Source: DATMNR01 sp963702765
Lineage (GTDB): Bacteria > Chloroflexota > Ktedonobacteria > Ktedonobacterales > Ktedonobacteraceae
DNA length: 64,000 nucleotides
Assembly: GCA_963702765.1 (NCBI GenBank)
Contig: CAVPEB010000042.1
Coordinates: forward strand, 102,011-166,010
Direction: 5' to 3'
The translations under genes were made by a program, and so were the position numbers. How positions within the stretch are numbered: the stretch's first letter is position 1; each line of letters begins with the position of its first letter. Positions 46,347-55,935 of this stretch are shown in pieces. The notes beneath the pieces were generated by a model, which searched no databases, was not told where the DNA came from, and was given only the letters and a program-made list of their open reading frames with translations.

Positions 46347-46871
46347 TCACGCACTATGAGCTTTTTCGTGACATATGGGACAGAGTACTACAAAATTTTC
46401 TGCATTATAGCGGTTCAACAAGCTAGAGGAGAAGTACACTGTATGCAGTTGCAGCGCCTGGCATCGTTCTCCGCATTCAGGGCACACGTTGCCAGCTTCT
46501 TCACTCAGTGTTTGCTTTAGGGATTGCATCTGTGTGACGTGCACAACATCCAGGCTTACATGAAAAATCAAACCTGCGAGAATAAGCATGAGCAATCGCG
46601 AACGAGTGAGCAGTGCAATTAAGAGTAGTGTGCCTAGTACTAGCGGGTGATGTAATAACCGTGCCTCTTTTAATTGAGGAGGATCTGCCTGTCCAAAGTA
46701 CTTGACGGCTGCTCGTAAGCTGAACGTGCGATAAGTGATAGCGTACCAGAGATAGTGGTCAACATCAATCAATACACTTGAAGTTAGTGGAATGATGACA
46801 TCTTTTCCAAGCCATGGAAGCGCTATTGTGGCAGCTATAGCCGATAATTTTACGTGTTCCTGAACTCGCAT
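46347..46871 (-). CDS. Membrane protein with C-terminal HNH-type zinc finger
   Basis: 174 residues. Three or four membrane helices (about 1-110: AAIATIALPWLG, LIDVDHYLWYAI, VLGTLLLIALLTR) with conserved histidines, resembling the YdjM/metal-dependent hydrolase DUF. The tail carries a CPECGERC knuckle, LQLHTVYFSS, NRYNAENFVVLCPICHEKAH, the HNH endonuclease finger. An unusual fusion; the nuclease activity is inferred only. Confidence 0.6.
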   Translation of the reverse strand: MRVQEHVKLSAIAATIALPWLGKDVIIPLTSSVLIDVDHYLWYAITYRTFSLRAAVKYFGQADPPQLKEARLLHHPLVLGTLLLIALLTRSRLLMLILAGLIFHVSLDVVHVTQMQSLKQTLSEEAGNVCPECGERCQALQLHTVYFSSSLLNRYNAENFVVLCPICHEKAHSA

Positions 46872-47466
46872 TACTCTATTTTTCTAGCGGATAAGCACTG
46901 TTAGCGCGTGAGACACTGCTTTTCTGCTCATCCGGCACTCAATTGTAAAGCTAAAGAACCTAAAATAGTTGTGTACAGCGTTTTGCTTGTGTAGGAGGTT
47001 TTAATTGCCTGCAACAGTTGTTGACCGCACAACGTGAGTATAAATGGTGCCGGCGATACCGTCAATAAGCCTTAGGTCTGCATTCTATAACCGCATTCGC
47101 AAATTTATAACCGTTTCTTAACCTGAACACTATCCTTACCCTTACCTCTCAATGGTATTCTTCCCTGTATTCGGAGAGAGAGTGAAAACTTACTGACTGA
47201 GCAATAAAGAATATTGATGATTTATGAATAAACAGAAGATACTAAAGGCATATTTTCGTGATACGGTGGGAACTTGTGAGAGATGGGCATCCGAAAGATA
47301 CTATGCATAGGTAAAGACAGCGGTTGAGAAATCTATCCTGGGTCTGCATCTGGTAAAGGAGAATGCCATTAATGGCAACGAAGTATTGTGAATGACGTCG
47401 TGTTGGAAGAGCTTCAGGAGTCTGTAGTAGAGTCGGAGGGATAGTATCGGTTGTAGCATTGGTATC
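46872..47466. other. Intergenic region upstream of the glycosyltransferase
   Basis: About 600 bases without a supportable gene. Short inverted segments (TATAACCG / CGCATTC area near 47085) are unremarkable. A small GTG frame at 47388 (NDVVLEELQESVVESEG) lies one base out of phase with the glycosyltransferase and could be its displaced N-terminus. Confidence 0.35.
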
Positions 47467-48768
47467 ATGGCCTATAACGAAGAGGCAAACATTGCTCGTA
47501 CTCTGCAATCTGTTCTTGAACAAACAGGCCCGACGGTCTGTATCGAAGAGGTGATTGTTGTTGCGAGTGGATGTACTGACCGTACCGTTCCTATTGTGTC
47601 CGAGTTGGAACAGAAAGAGCCACGCATACGCTTGTATGTCCAGGAGAAACGAGAAGGCAAAGCCTCCGCAATTAACTTGTTTCTCAAAAAGGCAACCAGC
47701 CCTGTTGTTGTACTCATCGGCGCTGATGTCATTCCAGAAGAGCATGCTATTGAAAGTCTCTGTGCTCCCTTTAAAGATCCTAAAATTGGTATGGTCGGAG
47801 GTCGACCTGTGCCTGTCAACGATGCGAACACCTTTATGGGACATGCGGTGCATCTTCTCTGGCGATTGCATGATCGAGTAGCTCGCATTCATCCTAAGTT
47901 GGGTGAAGTAATCGCATTTCGCAACGTCATCTCTGGTATTCCAACCGATAGCGCAGTTGACGAAATCTCAATCCAGGCACTGATATCTCAGCTCGGCTTT
48001 AAGCTCATTTATACACCTGATTGCGTCGTTTATAACAAAGGCCCTGTCACGGTTCGTGACTTTCTCAAGCAGCGCAGGCGTATTTATGCTGGTCATCTGA
48101 AAGTGCTTCAGCAACAGAACTACGAAGCTTCGACAATGAAGGTCACTCCGATTGCGCGGCAGCTCATTGCCTGTCGTCACTTCGCTCTCAGCAACCCCAA
48201 GCAAATAACGTGGACTGCAGGGGCCATATTCCTTGAAGCATACGCGCGCGTACAGGGTTATTTCGATTATCGAAGAAAGCGTGAGCATTATATCTGGCAA
48301 GCTGTAGCTTCGACAAAAGACCTGGAGGCGGGACAGCGCAAAGTTCGGCGCATTTGTAATGCGCAGAGCGTGATCGTCTTTCGCTTTATCATTGAGGGCG
48401 CAAAACATAATGACATCAATCGCGAACGCGAAGAACACGAGGCTACAGAAGCGGCACGCAAGTTATTGCCTTTGCTGCGTTCAAAGGTTCGCAAAGAAGA
48501 CAATCTCTCGGTCAATGGCCCTGGTGTGATGACTGCCGTTATTCGCGCAGAACAGCAGGGCGCTGAAATTGTGGCTCAACGTATCAAGTCAGTGGTTGAA
48601 TCATCATCGGTTCGAGTTGGAACTCGTGGGCGTGAAGTCAAAGTCACGATTGCATATAGTTCTCTTACCTTTGCATCCAAAGCACCCAATGGCAGTATGA
48701 CAGTAAGTGGCCCTTTGCATGACGAACAACAGATGATAGCTTCAGTCGAGACTAAAGCACAGGATTAA
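47467..48768 (+). CDS. Family 2 glycosyltransferase fused to a degenerate GGDEF-like domain
   Basis: 433 residues beginning MAYNEEANIARTLQSVLEQ, the GT2 nucleotide-sugar-binding turn. GREGKASAINLFL, and DxD-like LIGADV at about 83 and AIESLC. A membrane-attached acceptor side follows (QRRRIYAGHL). The last 140 residues (IVFRFIIEGAKHND to VKVTIAYSSLTF) align with a diguanylate-cyclase fold, but NGPGV stands where GGDEF belongs, so no cyclase activity is expected. It may be a c-di-GMP or nucleotide sensor that controls polysaccharide synthesis. The first strand before MAYNEE appears cut; a start further up is likely. Confidence 0.65.
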   Translation: MAYNEEANIARTLQSVLEQTGPTVCIEEVIVVASGCTDRTVPIVSELEQKEPRIRLYVQEKREGKASAINLFLKKATSPVVVLIGADVIPEEHAIESLCAPFKDPKIGMVGGRPVPVNDANTFMGHAVHLLWRLHDRVARIHPKLGEVIAFRNVISGIPTDSAVDEISIQALISQLGFKLIYTPDCVVYNKGPVTVRDFLKQRRRIYAGHLKVLQQQNYEASTMKVTPIARQLIACRHFALSNPKQITWTAGAIFLEAYARVQGYFDYRRKREHYIWQAVASTKDLEAGQRKVRRICNAQSVIVFRFIIEGAKHNDINREREEHEATEAARKLLPLLRSKVRKEDNLSVNGPGVMTAVIRAEQQGAEIVAQRIKSVVESSSVRVGTRGREVKVTIAYSSLTFASKAPNGSMTVSGPLHDEQQMIASVETKAQD

Positions 48769-48840
48769 AAGAGCTACTTTTCTATAGAAAACTAATAAGG
48801 CTATCCCCTTGTAGAACACTTATCCCTGTGGTACAATTGA

Positions 48841-48871
48841 ATTCGGGCGAGGACAGAAGTCCCCGCCCGAA
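48841..48871 (+). promoter_or_regulatory. GC-rich hairpin upstream of the metallo-hydrolase
   Basis: TTCGGGCGAGGAC, loop AGAA, GTCCCCGCCCGAA: a 13-bp stem with one mismatch, 28 bases before the start. No T tract follows, so it is an mRNA leader structure rather than an obvious terminator. Confidence 0.45.
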
Positions 48872-48898
48872 CTTATGAGAAAAGCGAATAAATAACAC

Positions 48899-49534
48899 AT
48901 GGAAATATCCTGGCTCGGCCACTCTTGCTTTCAATTGCGTGGCAAGAACGTTACCTTGATCACTGACCCCTTTTCTCCTCAGCTAGAACACTCGCTGGGC
49001 AAGATAAGTGCCCCCATCGTTACTATCAGCCACAATCACCCCGGACATAACTATGCAGATGGCATAGGTGGTGATCCGAGGATAGTTCGTGGCCCTGGTG
49101 AATATGAGATTAGTGATGTCTTGATCACTGGCGTTGCATCTTATCACGACGATAAACATGGTCAGGAATTAGGTCGTAATACCATTTATATCATCCATAT
49201 GGATGATCTCATCATCTGTCACCTTGGAGACCTTGGACATGTTTTGCAGGAAGAGCAACTTGAAGAAGTTGCAGACGCAGATATGTTATTGGTGCCAATT
49301 GGAGGGCAGCATACAATTAACGCGACACAAGCTGCTGAAGTCATCAGCCAGGTAGAACCTCATATCGTTATACCTATGCATTATAGCCCCCCGATAGGTG
49401 ATGCTCCCAATCCTCTCGATAAATTTTGTCGTGAAATGGGTATCGAGGCTATAAATCCACAAACAAAATTGTCTATTACCCGTAGTACATTGCCTGCGGA
49501 AACACAGGTCGTCATATTATCAGTTCGTTCCTAA
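48899..49534 (+). CDS. MBL-fold hydrolase (UlaG/UPF0173-like)
   Basis: 211 residues. MEISWLGHSCFQLRGKNV and DPFSPQ are the family start. The zinc motif is SHNHPGHNYAD rather than HxHxDH; the third ligand position carries glycine. GDLGHVL and IPMHYSPPIG provide later ligands. Family members act on lactones or phosphodiesters; this one may differ or be inactive. Confidence 0.7.
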   Translation: MEISWLGHSCFQLRGKNVTLITDPFSPQLEHSLGKISAPIVTISHNHPGHNYADGIGGDPRIVRGPGEYEISDVLITGVASYHDDKHGQELGRNTIYIIHMDDLIICHLGDLGHVLQEEQLEEVADADMLLVPIGGQHTINATQAAEVISQVEPHIVIPMHYSPPIGDAPNPLDKFCREMGIEAINPQTKLSITRSTLPAETQVVILSVRS

Positions 49535-49630
49535 GCATTCAACACATTTTTTAATACCATGCTGTATATGTATTGCGTATATTTTTTGATGTTCATTGCG
49601 CGTCTATAGCAAAAGACAACTGCTAAAGAA

Positions 49631-49649
49631 GGTATTCCTGGTGAATACC
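49631..49649 (+). promoter_or_regulatory. Hairpin in the pyrG leader
   Basis: GGTATTC CTGGT GAATACC: a 7-bp perfect stem, 23 bases before the pyrG start, close to the ribosome binding site. A possible attenuator; no T tract. Such leaders regulate pyrG in Firmicutes by reiterative transcription, which is not shown here. Confidence 0.35.
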
Positions 49650-49671
49650 CTGTCTAATCTTGGAGGATCCA

Positions 49672-51372
49672 ATGTCAAAGTTCATTTTTGTCACAGGTGG
49701 CGTGGCATCATCGGTGGGTAAGGGTATTACAGTTGCTTCGTTGGGCCGATTATTGAAGAATCGCGGAATCTCAGTCTCTCTTATGAAATTGGACCCCTAC
49801 ATCAATGTTGATCCCGGCACAATGTCGCCGTATCAGCATGGCGAGGTCTTTGTTACAGACGATGGCGCAGAAACGGATCTTGATCTCGGCCATTATGAAC
49901 GTTTTACTGATGAACCAGCCAACCAGACCAATAATGTCACCACAGGACAAGTATATGCCTCTGTGATTAGTAAAGAGCGCAGAGGAGAATATTTGGGTGG
50001 AACCATCCAGGTAATACCTCACATCACCAATGAAATTAAAGATCGTATCCATAATGTTGCCCGTCGTTCTGACGCCGATGTTGTTATTGTGGAGGTAGGA
50101 GGTACGGTAGGTGATATCGAGGGTGAGCCATTTTTGGAAGCTATTCGCCAGATGCGTAAAGACGTGGGTCGCCGTGATGTTCTTTATTTGCACGTTACCC
50201 TTTTGCCTTATCTGATGGCGACAAAAGAGCTAAAAACAAAACCTACTCAACACAGCGTCAAAGAATTGTTGCGTGTTGGTATTCAACCCGATGTCATACT
50301 GTGTCGTTCGGATTATCCTCTGAGTGATGAATTGCGCGAAAAAATAGCGCTCTTCTGCAATATCGAAGAACAGGCTGTTGTGCCTTTGATCACAACAGAT
50401 ACAATTTACGAGGTGCCGCTCATTCTCGAAGAGGCGGGGCTTGGTCAATTCCTGGTTCAAGAATTAGGCTTGCCAGAGCATGAGCCGGTGATGCAAGAGT
50501 GGCGTGAACTTGTTGCGACAATTAAACGCCCAAGGCCTGAATTAACGATTGGTCTGGTCGGTAAATATGTTGAATTGCACGATGCTTATCTTTCAGTGGT
50601 AGAGTCTTTGCGTCATGCTGGTTGGTATCATGATGTGGATATTCGCGTAAAATGGATTAACTCTGAAGCGCTTGAAAATATGGGCGACAGGTATACCGAG
50701 GCTTTAGAAGATGTAGCTGGTATTGTTGTACCAGGTGGCTTTGGTCATCGTGGCATCGAAGGAAAGATTAAAGCTGCCAATTTTGCACGCCGAAAGCTGA
50801 TTCCCTATCTCGGCCTTTGTCTTGGCATGCAAGTGGCTGTCATTGAGTTTGCACGCAATGTGCTTGGGTTGCCCGAAGCTAACAGCACAGAATTTGATCC
50901 TCAGACCCCTTATCCTGTCATCGACCTGATGACGACACAGCGCCAGATCGCAGACAAAGGCGGTACAATGCGTCTGGGTAACTGGGTGTGTTGTCTGACA
51001 CCTGGTTCAAAAGCCTACCAGGCATATGGAGAAGCAATAGTTTTTGAGCGCCATCGCCATCGCTACGAGTTCAATAATGAGTATCGTAAACGTATGGAAG
51101 CTCATGGTGTCGTAATTAGTGGACGTTCGGCTGATAATACTCTGGTTGAAATTATCGAACTGGCAAACCATCCCTGGTTCGTTGCTTCACAGTTCCATCC
51201 CGAGTTTAAAAGCCGTCCTACTCGTCCTCATCCCTTGTTCCGCGAATTTGTCGGCGCAAGTCTCATGTTCGAAGAAGAGAAGTTGCACCACGAGTACGAG
51301 GATTTTGAACGTGAAGCGGTTGGTGCGCAGTTCGTTTCGCCTGAGTTACCAGATTCCCGCATTGAGATGTAA
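49672..51372 (+). CDS. pyrG: CTP synthase
   Basis: 566 residues from ATG 49672 with GGAGGAT 6 bases before; the TTG at 49660 overlaps the site. N-terminal synthetase (FVTGGVASSVGKGI, the P-loop; DPYINVDPGTMSPYQHGEV) and C-terminal glutamine amidotransferase (LGLCLGMQVAVIE with catalytic Cys; SQFHPEF with His). Makes CTP from UTP, glutamine and ATP. It ends 2 bases before the next gene. Confidence 0.95.
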   Translation: MSKFIFVTGGVASSVGKGITVASLGRLLKNRGISVSLMKLDPYINVDPGTMSPYQHGEVFVTDDGAETDLDLGHYERFTDEPANQTNNVTTGQVYASVISKERRGEYLGGTIQVIPHITNEIKDRIHNVARRSDADVVIVEVGGTVGDIEGEPFLEAIRQMRKDVGRRDVLYLHVTLLPYLMATKELKTKPTQHSVKELLRVGIQPDVILCRSDYPLSDELREKIALFCNIEEQAVVPLITTDTIYEVPLILEEAGLGQFLVQELGLPEHEPVMQEWRELVATIKRPRPELTIGLVGKYVELHDAYLSVVESLRHAGWYHDVDIRVKWINSEALENMGDRYTEALEDVAGIVVPGGFGHRGIEGKIKAANFARRKLIPYLGLCLGMQVAVIEFARNVLGLPEANSTEFDPQTPYPVIDLMTTQRQIADKGGTMRLGNWVCCLTPGSKAYQAYGEAIVFERHRHRYEFNNEYRKRMEAHGVVISGRSADNTLVEIIELANHPWFVASQFHPEFKSRPTRPHPLFREFVGASLMFEEEKLHHEYEDFEREAVGAQFVSPELPDSRIEM

Positions 51373-51374
51373 CA

Positions 51375-52775
51375 ATGTTGTATCTTAGCCAGTTGCTTGG
51401 CGCTCCTGTAGAAGATTCGCAGGGCGAACGCATAGGAAAAATTATAGACGTCGAAGTGACACGATCGCTCTCGGTTCCAGTTGAGCGTTCATCTATTGCT
51501 ACAACTGCGTCTGGCGTAGTATCGCCTCCCATTCTCGTGATTGAGGGAAATTCCGAGCATACCTGGTATGTGTCAGTACAAGATGTTGATTGGCATGATA
51601 ATATCTTGCGCCTGCGTGTTCCAACACAACAGCTTTCAACACACCCCCTTACACTATCTGAAGGAGATCAGCAGACCGTATCCATCAGCCTTGCACAGGA
51701 AGTGCTGGATAAACAGGTTATCGACATTGTCCGTAAAAAAGCTGTGCGTGTCAATGATGTATGTCTGCGCGACGACTGGCAAATTCTAGGAATCGATAGT
51801 AGTACCCTTGGTCTAGTTCGACGTCTGGCTCCAAATTGGTTACTTGGTACGCATAGGGGTTCTGTCAATCGATCCCAGAGACCGCCTACAAACCTGATAC
51901 TCTGGGAAAATATTGAACTGATTAATTCGCACCAACCTGACCTCTTTGAAACTGCTGAAAGCGATAAGCAAGCTGGAGAATCTTATGTAAATGTAACTGA
52001 GGAAGAATCGCCAAACAAACCTAAACGCATACAAAGCGGCCAACTCGCTGAGCTCCATCCAGCAGATATCGCTGATATTGTACACCAACTGACTCCGGCT
52101 CAAGGAGCGCGGCTGCTCGAGGGGCTGGATATCGAAACGGCGGCGGATACCCTCGAAGAAATTGAAACCGAGCGTCAAGGCCATATCCTCGAGAATATAA
52201 ACGCGGGACGCGCGGCTGACATCCTTGATGCCATGGGGCCAGATGAAGCAGCCGACCTTCTTGCAAGGTTACCCGAGGAGTATGCAGATCAGCTCCTTCA
52301 CTTGATGCAACCTGAAGAATCTGAAGATGTACAAGAATTATTGACATATGAAGAAGACTCAGCGGGCGGCATCATGACCACAGATTACACTGCAGTGAAT
52401 GCAACAAAGAGCGTCGCAGAAGCGTTAGATGCTGTTCGTGCCAGTATTAGAGAGCAGGATGTGCGCCCAACCTATGTCTATTGTGTTACCGATGACACGC
52501 AAGATGAAAGTAAACTTCTTGGAGTAGTTTCCATATGGGACCTGTTAGTAGCCCCCTCGGCACAACTTTTACAAGAAATTATGGATGCTGATTTAATTAC
52601 AGTAAAACCAGATACCGAGCCGCGAGTGGTTGCAGAGATTATGGCGAAATACAATTTATTAGCCGTACCTGTTGTCAATGCAGAAGGCATACTTGAGGGT
52701 GTTGTCACGGTTGATGATGCCCTGGATATCTTATTACCAAACGAGCGACGCCGTAAACCTACAAGAATGTACTGA
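51375..52775 (+). CDS. PRC-barrel, MgtE N-domain and CBS-pair protein (soluble)
   Basis: 466 residues. A PRC-barrel opens (LSQLLGAPVEDSQGERIGKI) at 1-50, and a second PRC-like part spans 95-160. MgtE_N follows (LHPADIADIVHQLTP, DPDEAADLLARLPEEYADQL at about 215-320), then two CBS domains (TTDYTAVNATKSVAEALDA and ITVKPDTEPRVVAEIMAKYNLLAVPVV). The MgtE membrane domain is missing, so it is a Mg2+ or adenosyl-nucleotide sensor rather than a channel. Starts 2 bases after pyrG: co-translated. Confidence 0.75.
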   Translation: MLYLSQLLGAPVEDSQGERIGKIIDVEVTRSLSVPVERSSIATTASGVVSPPILVIEGNSEHTWYVSVQDVDWHDNILRLRVPTQQLSTHPLTLSEGDQQTVSISLAQEVLDKQVIDIVRKKAVRVNDVCLRDDWQILGIDSSTLGLVRRLAPNWLLGTHRGSVNRSQRPPTNLILWENIELINSHQPDLFETAESDKQAGESYVNVTEEESPNKPKRIQSGQLAELHPADIADIVHQLTPAQGARLLEGLDIETAADTLEEIETERQGHILENINAGRAADILDAMGPDEAADLLARLPEEYADQLLHLMQPEESEDVQELLTYEEDSAGGIMTTDYTAVNATKSVAEALDAVRASIREQDVRPTYVYCVTDDTQDESKLLGVVSIWDLLVAPSAQLLQEIMDADLITVKPDTEPRVVAEIMAKYNLLAVPVVNAEGILEGVVTVDDALDILLPNERRRKPTRMY

Positions 52776-52829
52776 AGTGTACGTGTTCTCGTCTCAAGTA
52801 CGATGGCTTCTTAATGAAAAGGGCCACTT

Positions 52830-53567
52830 CTAATTCAATGACCCTGTAGTGCGAACTGAATCGAGCGCTTCCAGCACTTTCATTATATCCTGACATACAT
52901 CTTCCAAAACGGTTGGTAGCCAATCTTCTGGGCGTGGATTATCAGCTACAATTTCTTCAATCTCTTCATCATCTTCAATAGCCCGATAGCGTCGTTGCGC
53001 TAAGCGGCCTGTACGCAAATGTGGTTCATCGTGCAGCCCGCGCATTCCTTGAGGATGCCAGATCGGCAACTCTACTTTTTGCTGTATCGTAAGTGCCTCG
53101 GCTTGCAGGCGATTCTCATGTAGTGTCAATGTAACGCCTGGGCGAGTTTCGATTGCTCTGCTACTCTGTTCACTAGCACGAAATTTCAGTGTCTGTATAA
53201 GTGAAAGTATTTCTGTATCATACACATTAGAACCGTTCATAGTGAGAGGCGATGAATATGCCAGATCGAACACTAATGGTGGGATGTCGCTCGTATGCAG
53301 GTGTGGGCAGTGTTCTTCCGGTTCGTGAAAGAAGTCACATACACCAATTGGACCTTCTAGTGAAAGTGCTGTATCGAGTGTGCTCCATGTAAAAGAAAGA
53401 GTACATGAACTTTGAGTTTCAGCCTCCTCACAACTTCCCATATGACAGGTACATGCGAATTCTCGCTCAAGTGACCGCGCATTGACCCAATATTCAGGAT
53501 GGGTCACAATCTCAAAGCTGCTCGCCGCCTTTAGGAAATACTCGGTCATATCTTCATAGGTTAACAT
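52830..53567 (-). CDS. Conserved-looking Cys/His-rich protein of unknown function
   Basis: 245 residues with no domain I can name. CTCHMGSCEE, SSCTLSF, and CDFFHEPEEHCPHLH supply enough Cys and His for a metal site. Towards the end it is acidic (EDDEEIEEIVADNP). No membrane span. Its ATG is preceded by AAGGAGT on the minus strand (53572-53578). Convergent with the PRC-MgtE_N gene. Confidence 0.5.
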   Translation of the reverse strand: MLTYEDMTEYFLKAASSFEIVTHPEYWVNARSLEREFACTCHMGSCEEAETQSSCTLSFTWSTLDTALSLEGPIGVCDFFHEPEEHCPHLHTSDIPPLVFDLAYSSPLTMNGSNVYDTEILSLIQTLKFRASEQSSRAIETRPGVTLTLHENRLQAEALTIQQKVELPIWHPQGMRGLHDEPHLRTGRLAQRRYRAIEDDEEIEEIVADNPRPEDWLPTVLEDVCQDIMKVLEALDSVRTTGSLN

Positions 53568-53747
53568 TCATTTACTCCTTGCCGCCCATCTTCAAATGGT
53601 CAATGTGATGGCTTTCCTGCTACGGCGTGCTCTTATATTACTCATGGGAGTAACAGGTGTCAATAGAGTGCATAACCTTGACAATAAAAATTATATGATC
53701 TATTATTCCTTTGTGATCAAATAAATTTTATCGATAGGGAAACCTCG

Positions 53748-54551
53748 ATGCTTGAGTCTTACGAAATTGAGAATATTGAACAATTACGAGCTATCGCAGA
53801 TATGCTGCGATTACGTATATTCGAAATCCTCCAGCATAAGCCTATGACGGTCACTCAGTTAGGTGAAGAGATGGGTGAAGCACCTGCAAAGGTACATTAT
53901 CATGTTCGCGAACTTGAGAGAGTAGGTTTGTTACGGCTGGTAGAAACACGTGAAAAAGGAGGTATTCTCGAAAAATATTACCAACCAATTGCACATGAGA
54001 TTTCGGTTGAAAAATCATTGCTCTCAGCACCTCCCGATGAAGCGTTATCAATGACTGGTGCGTTGCTGAACCAGATGAAGGATGGCTTTCAGCGAGCATT
54101 TCGCCTGGCTTTAGAACAAAAAGAGATGAAGCCAAGAGTCTCTCTAAGTTACACACGTATGTATCTAACTGCTGAGGAACAGGAGCACCTGCAGAAGCAA
54201 ATTTTTGAGCTGGTCAAACCTTACGAAACAAGACGTGGAATTGAAGGTGAAATTGAAGTACCTGCTTTTCTCATCGTATATCCTCAAGTAGTGTCTGTGC
54301 CCGATTCGTCAAAGGCAACACTGTTAACGACAGAGGATACGCAAATTGTAGGCTCAGTGAATTATGATAGGAAAGGTTTGGAGCAGTTACTCGCTGAAGA
54401 GAAGCGCCTGCACGTCAATATCATTGGCGTTTGCCACATTGATGAAAGCGTAGATGCCGATCTGGCAGAACGGGCTTTTGAGCATTTCCATATTGTAGGT
54501 ACGTTAGTTGCTTCAGATCCTGTACGCGAAGTCCTGAATACAAAAAGCTGA
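53748..54551 (+). CDS. ArsR-like winged-helix regulator
   Basis: 267 residues. The N-terminal 80 residues are a winged helix: LRAIADMLRLRIFEILQHKPMTV, TQLGEEMGEAPAKVHYHVREL, LRLVETREKGGILEKYY. The C-terminal about 180 are a predicted ligand-binding domain with no named family. It is likely a repressor or activator of the MFS gene downstream. Confidence 0.75.
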   Translation: MLESYEIENIEQLRAIADMLRLRIFEILQHKPMTVTQLGEEMGEAPAKVHYHVRELERVGLLRLVETREKGGILEKYYQPIAHEISVEKSLLSAPPDEALSMTGALLNQMKDGFQRAFRLALEQKEMKPRVSLSYTRMYLTAEEQEHLQKQIFELVKPYETRRGIEGEIEVPAFLIVYPQVVSVPDSSKATLLTTEDTQIVGSVNYDRKGLEQLLAEEKRLHVNIIGVCHIDESVDADLAERAFEHFHIVGTLVASDPVREVLNTKS

Positions 54552-54608
54552 TCTCTCTTTTGAATCTGTTATGGTCGCTGCTCTATAAAAAGGAGTTTTA
54601 ACTGCTTC

Positions 54609-55904
54609 ATGCCTACGGAACCACTAACTGAAGATGCAAGAGAAACGAAGAAATATCCTATGCCAGAGAAAGGCTTTTTGATAAACCGTAATTTCCGATT
54701 GCTTGCAATTGGGCAGGCCATCTCAAATATGGGTGACTTTGTCTATAGCACGACGCTGCTTATCTGGGTTTTCATGCTTACTCATTCTGCTGCTGCTGTT
54801 AGTGGTGTTTTGATCGCGCAATATCTGCCTGTCTTCATACTGGGTCCCATCGCAGGTGTTTTCGTAGATCGCTGGAATCGCCGTCGAACAATGGTCATGA
54901 GTGATGCTATTCGTGCGTTCATCGCGTTACTCCCCTTGTTCGTGCCAATTGTTTTTCGATTACCTACCATCTATGCCAGTGTTTTTCTGATCTCGACATT
55001 TTCACGCTTTTTTATGCCTGCAAGGGCTGGGATGTTGCAGGTAATCGTTGCTGAAGAGCAGCAGCCGCAAGCTGCTTCCATTAGTCAAGCTACATTTGCA
55101 CTTTCATTCATAATAGGCCCGGCAATTGCGTCACCGCTCTACTTTGCTGTGGGACCCATTGTCGCATGCATCATCAACGCAGTATCTTTCCTGATTTCTG
55201 CCATCAGTGTGCAAGCGATACGTGCCTCAAAGGAAGAACTGCATCCATACCATAGGACAAAAAGTGAAAATGCTCCTGGAGGTATAAAGGTTATTCTGCG
55301 AGAGCTACTCGCGGGACTACAATTTGTTGTACATACTCGTGCTTTACTCGTAGTTGTGTTCCTGATACTTATAGCAATGCTGGGTGGAGGTGCGCTCAAT
55401 GCCCTGGATATTATCTTTGTCAGCCAAAGACTACAGGTCAGTTCAAGTCTTTATGGACCGCTTGTTGCTATTGGTGGCCTTGGAACGCTTCTTGGAGCTA
55501 TTGGTGCTGGTTTCTTATCAAAAAAAGTTATGCCCAGACATATTCTGGCCGGATCAGTGTTTTTATTAGGTCTTGGTCTTGTGATATATGCCTTTCAGAC
55601 ACAATATATTCTTGCAGTTGTTGTCATGTTTATTACAGGTATTCCACAGGGTGGTATTGATGTAGGCTTTACACCCATACTCCTTGGCACTACTCCGCGA
55701 AGTTTAATTGGGCGTGTAGAGTCGGTGATAGAGACAGCTATGTATGGAGTGAGTCTCATCTCAATTGCGCTGGCTGGTTATCTTGGGCAGTTTGTTCCTG
55801 TTTACATCATCTATGCTATTGGAGGAGCATTTATCGCGTTAGCTGGTCTTTTCGGATGGTTGGCATTGCCGAAAGAAACCTACACTACGCAAAAAACGAA
55901 ATAA
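54609..55904 (+). CDS. MFS transporter
   Basis: 431 residues, 11 or 12 membrane spans. NFRLLAIGQAISNMGDFVYS and the loop RWNRRRTMVMSDAIRA (motif A) are typical of enterobactin-exporter-type (MFS_3) proteins. AAAGGAG lies 13 bases before ATG 54609. Likely drug or metabolite export, under the upstream ArsR-like regulator. Confidence 0.85.
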   Translation: MPTEPLTEDARETKKYPMPEKGFLINRNFRLLAIGQAISNMGDFVYSTTLLIWVFMLTHSAAAVSGVLIAQYLPVFILGPIAGVFVDRWNRRRTMVMSDAIRAFIALLPLFVPIVFRLPTIYASVFLISTFSRFFMPARAGMLQVIVAEEQQPQAASISQATFALSFIIGPAIASPLYFAVGPIVACIINAVSFLISAISVQAIRASKEELHPYHRTKSENAPGGIKVILRELLAGLQFVVHTRALLVVVFLILIAMLGGGALNALDIIFVSQRLQVSSSLYGPLVAIGGLGTLLGAIGAGFLSKKVMPRHILAGSVFLLGLGLVIYAFQTQYILAVVVMFITGIPQGGIDVGFTPILLGTTPRSLIGRVESVIETAMYGVSLISIALAGYLGQFVPVYIIYAIGGAFIALAGLFGWLALPKETYTTQKTK

Positions 55905-55935
55905 CGTTGTTCTAAGAATTAGAAGGAGGTTATCT

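Noticed and set aside
47242..47892. 216-residue minus-strand frame
   Set aside because: Antisense to the glycosyltransferase and without motifs.
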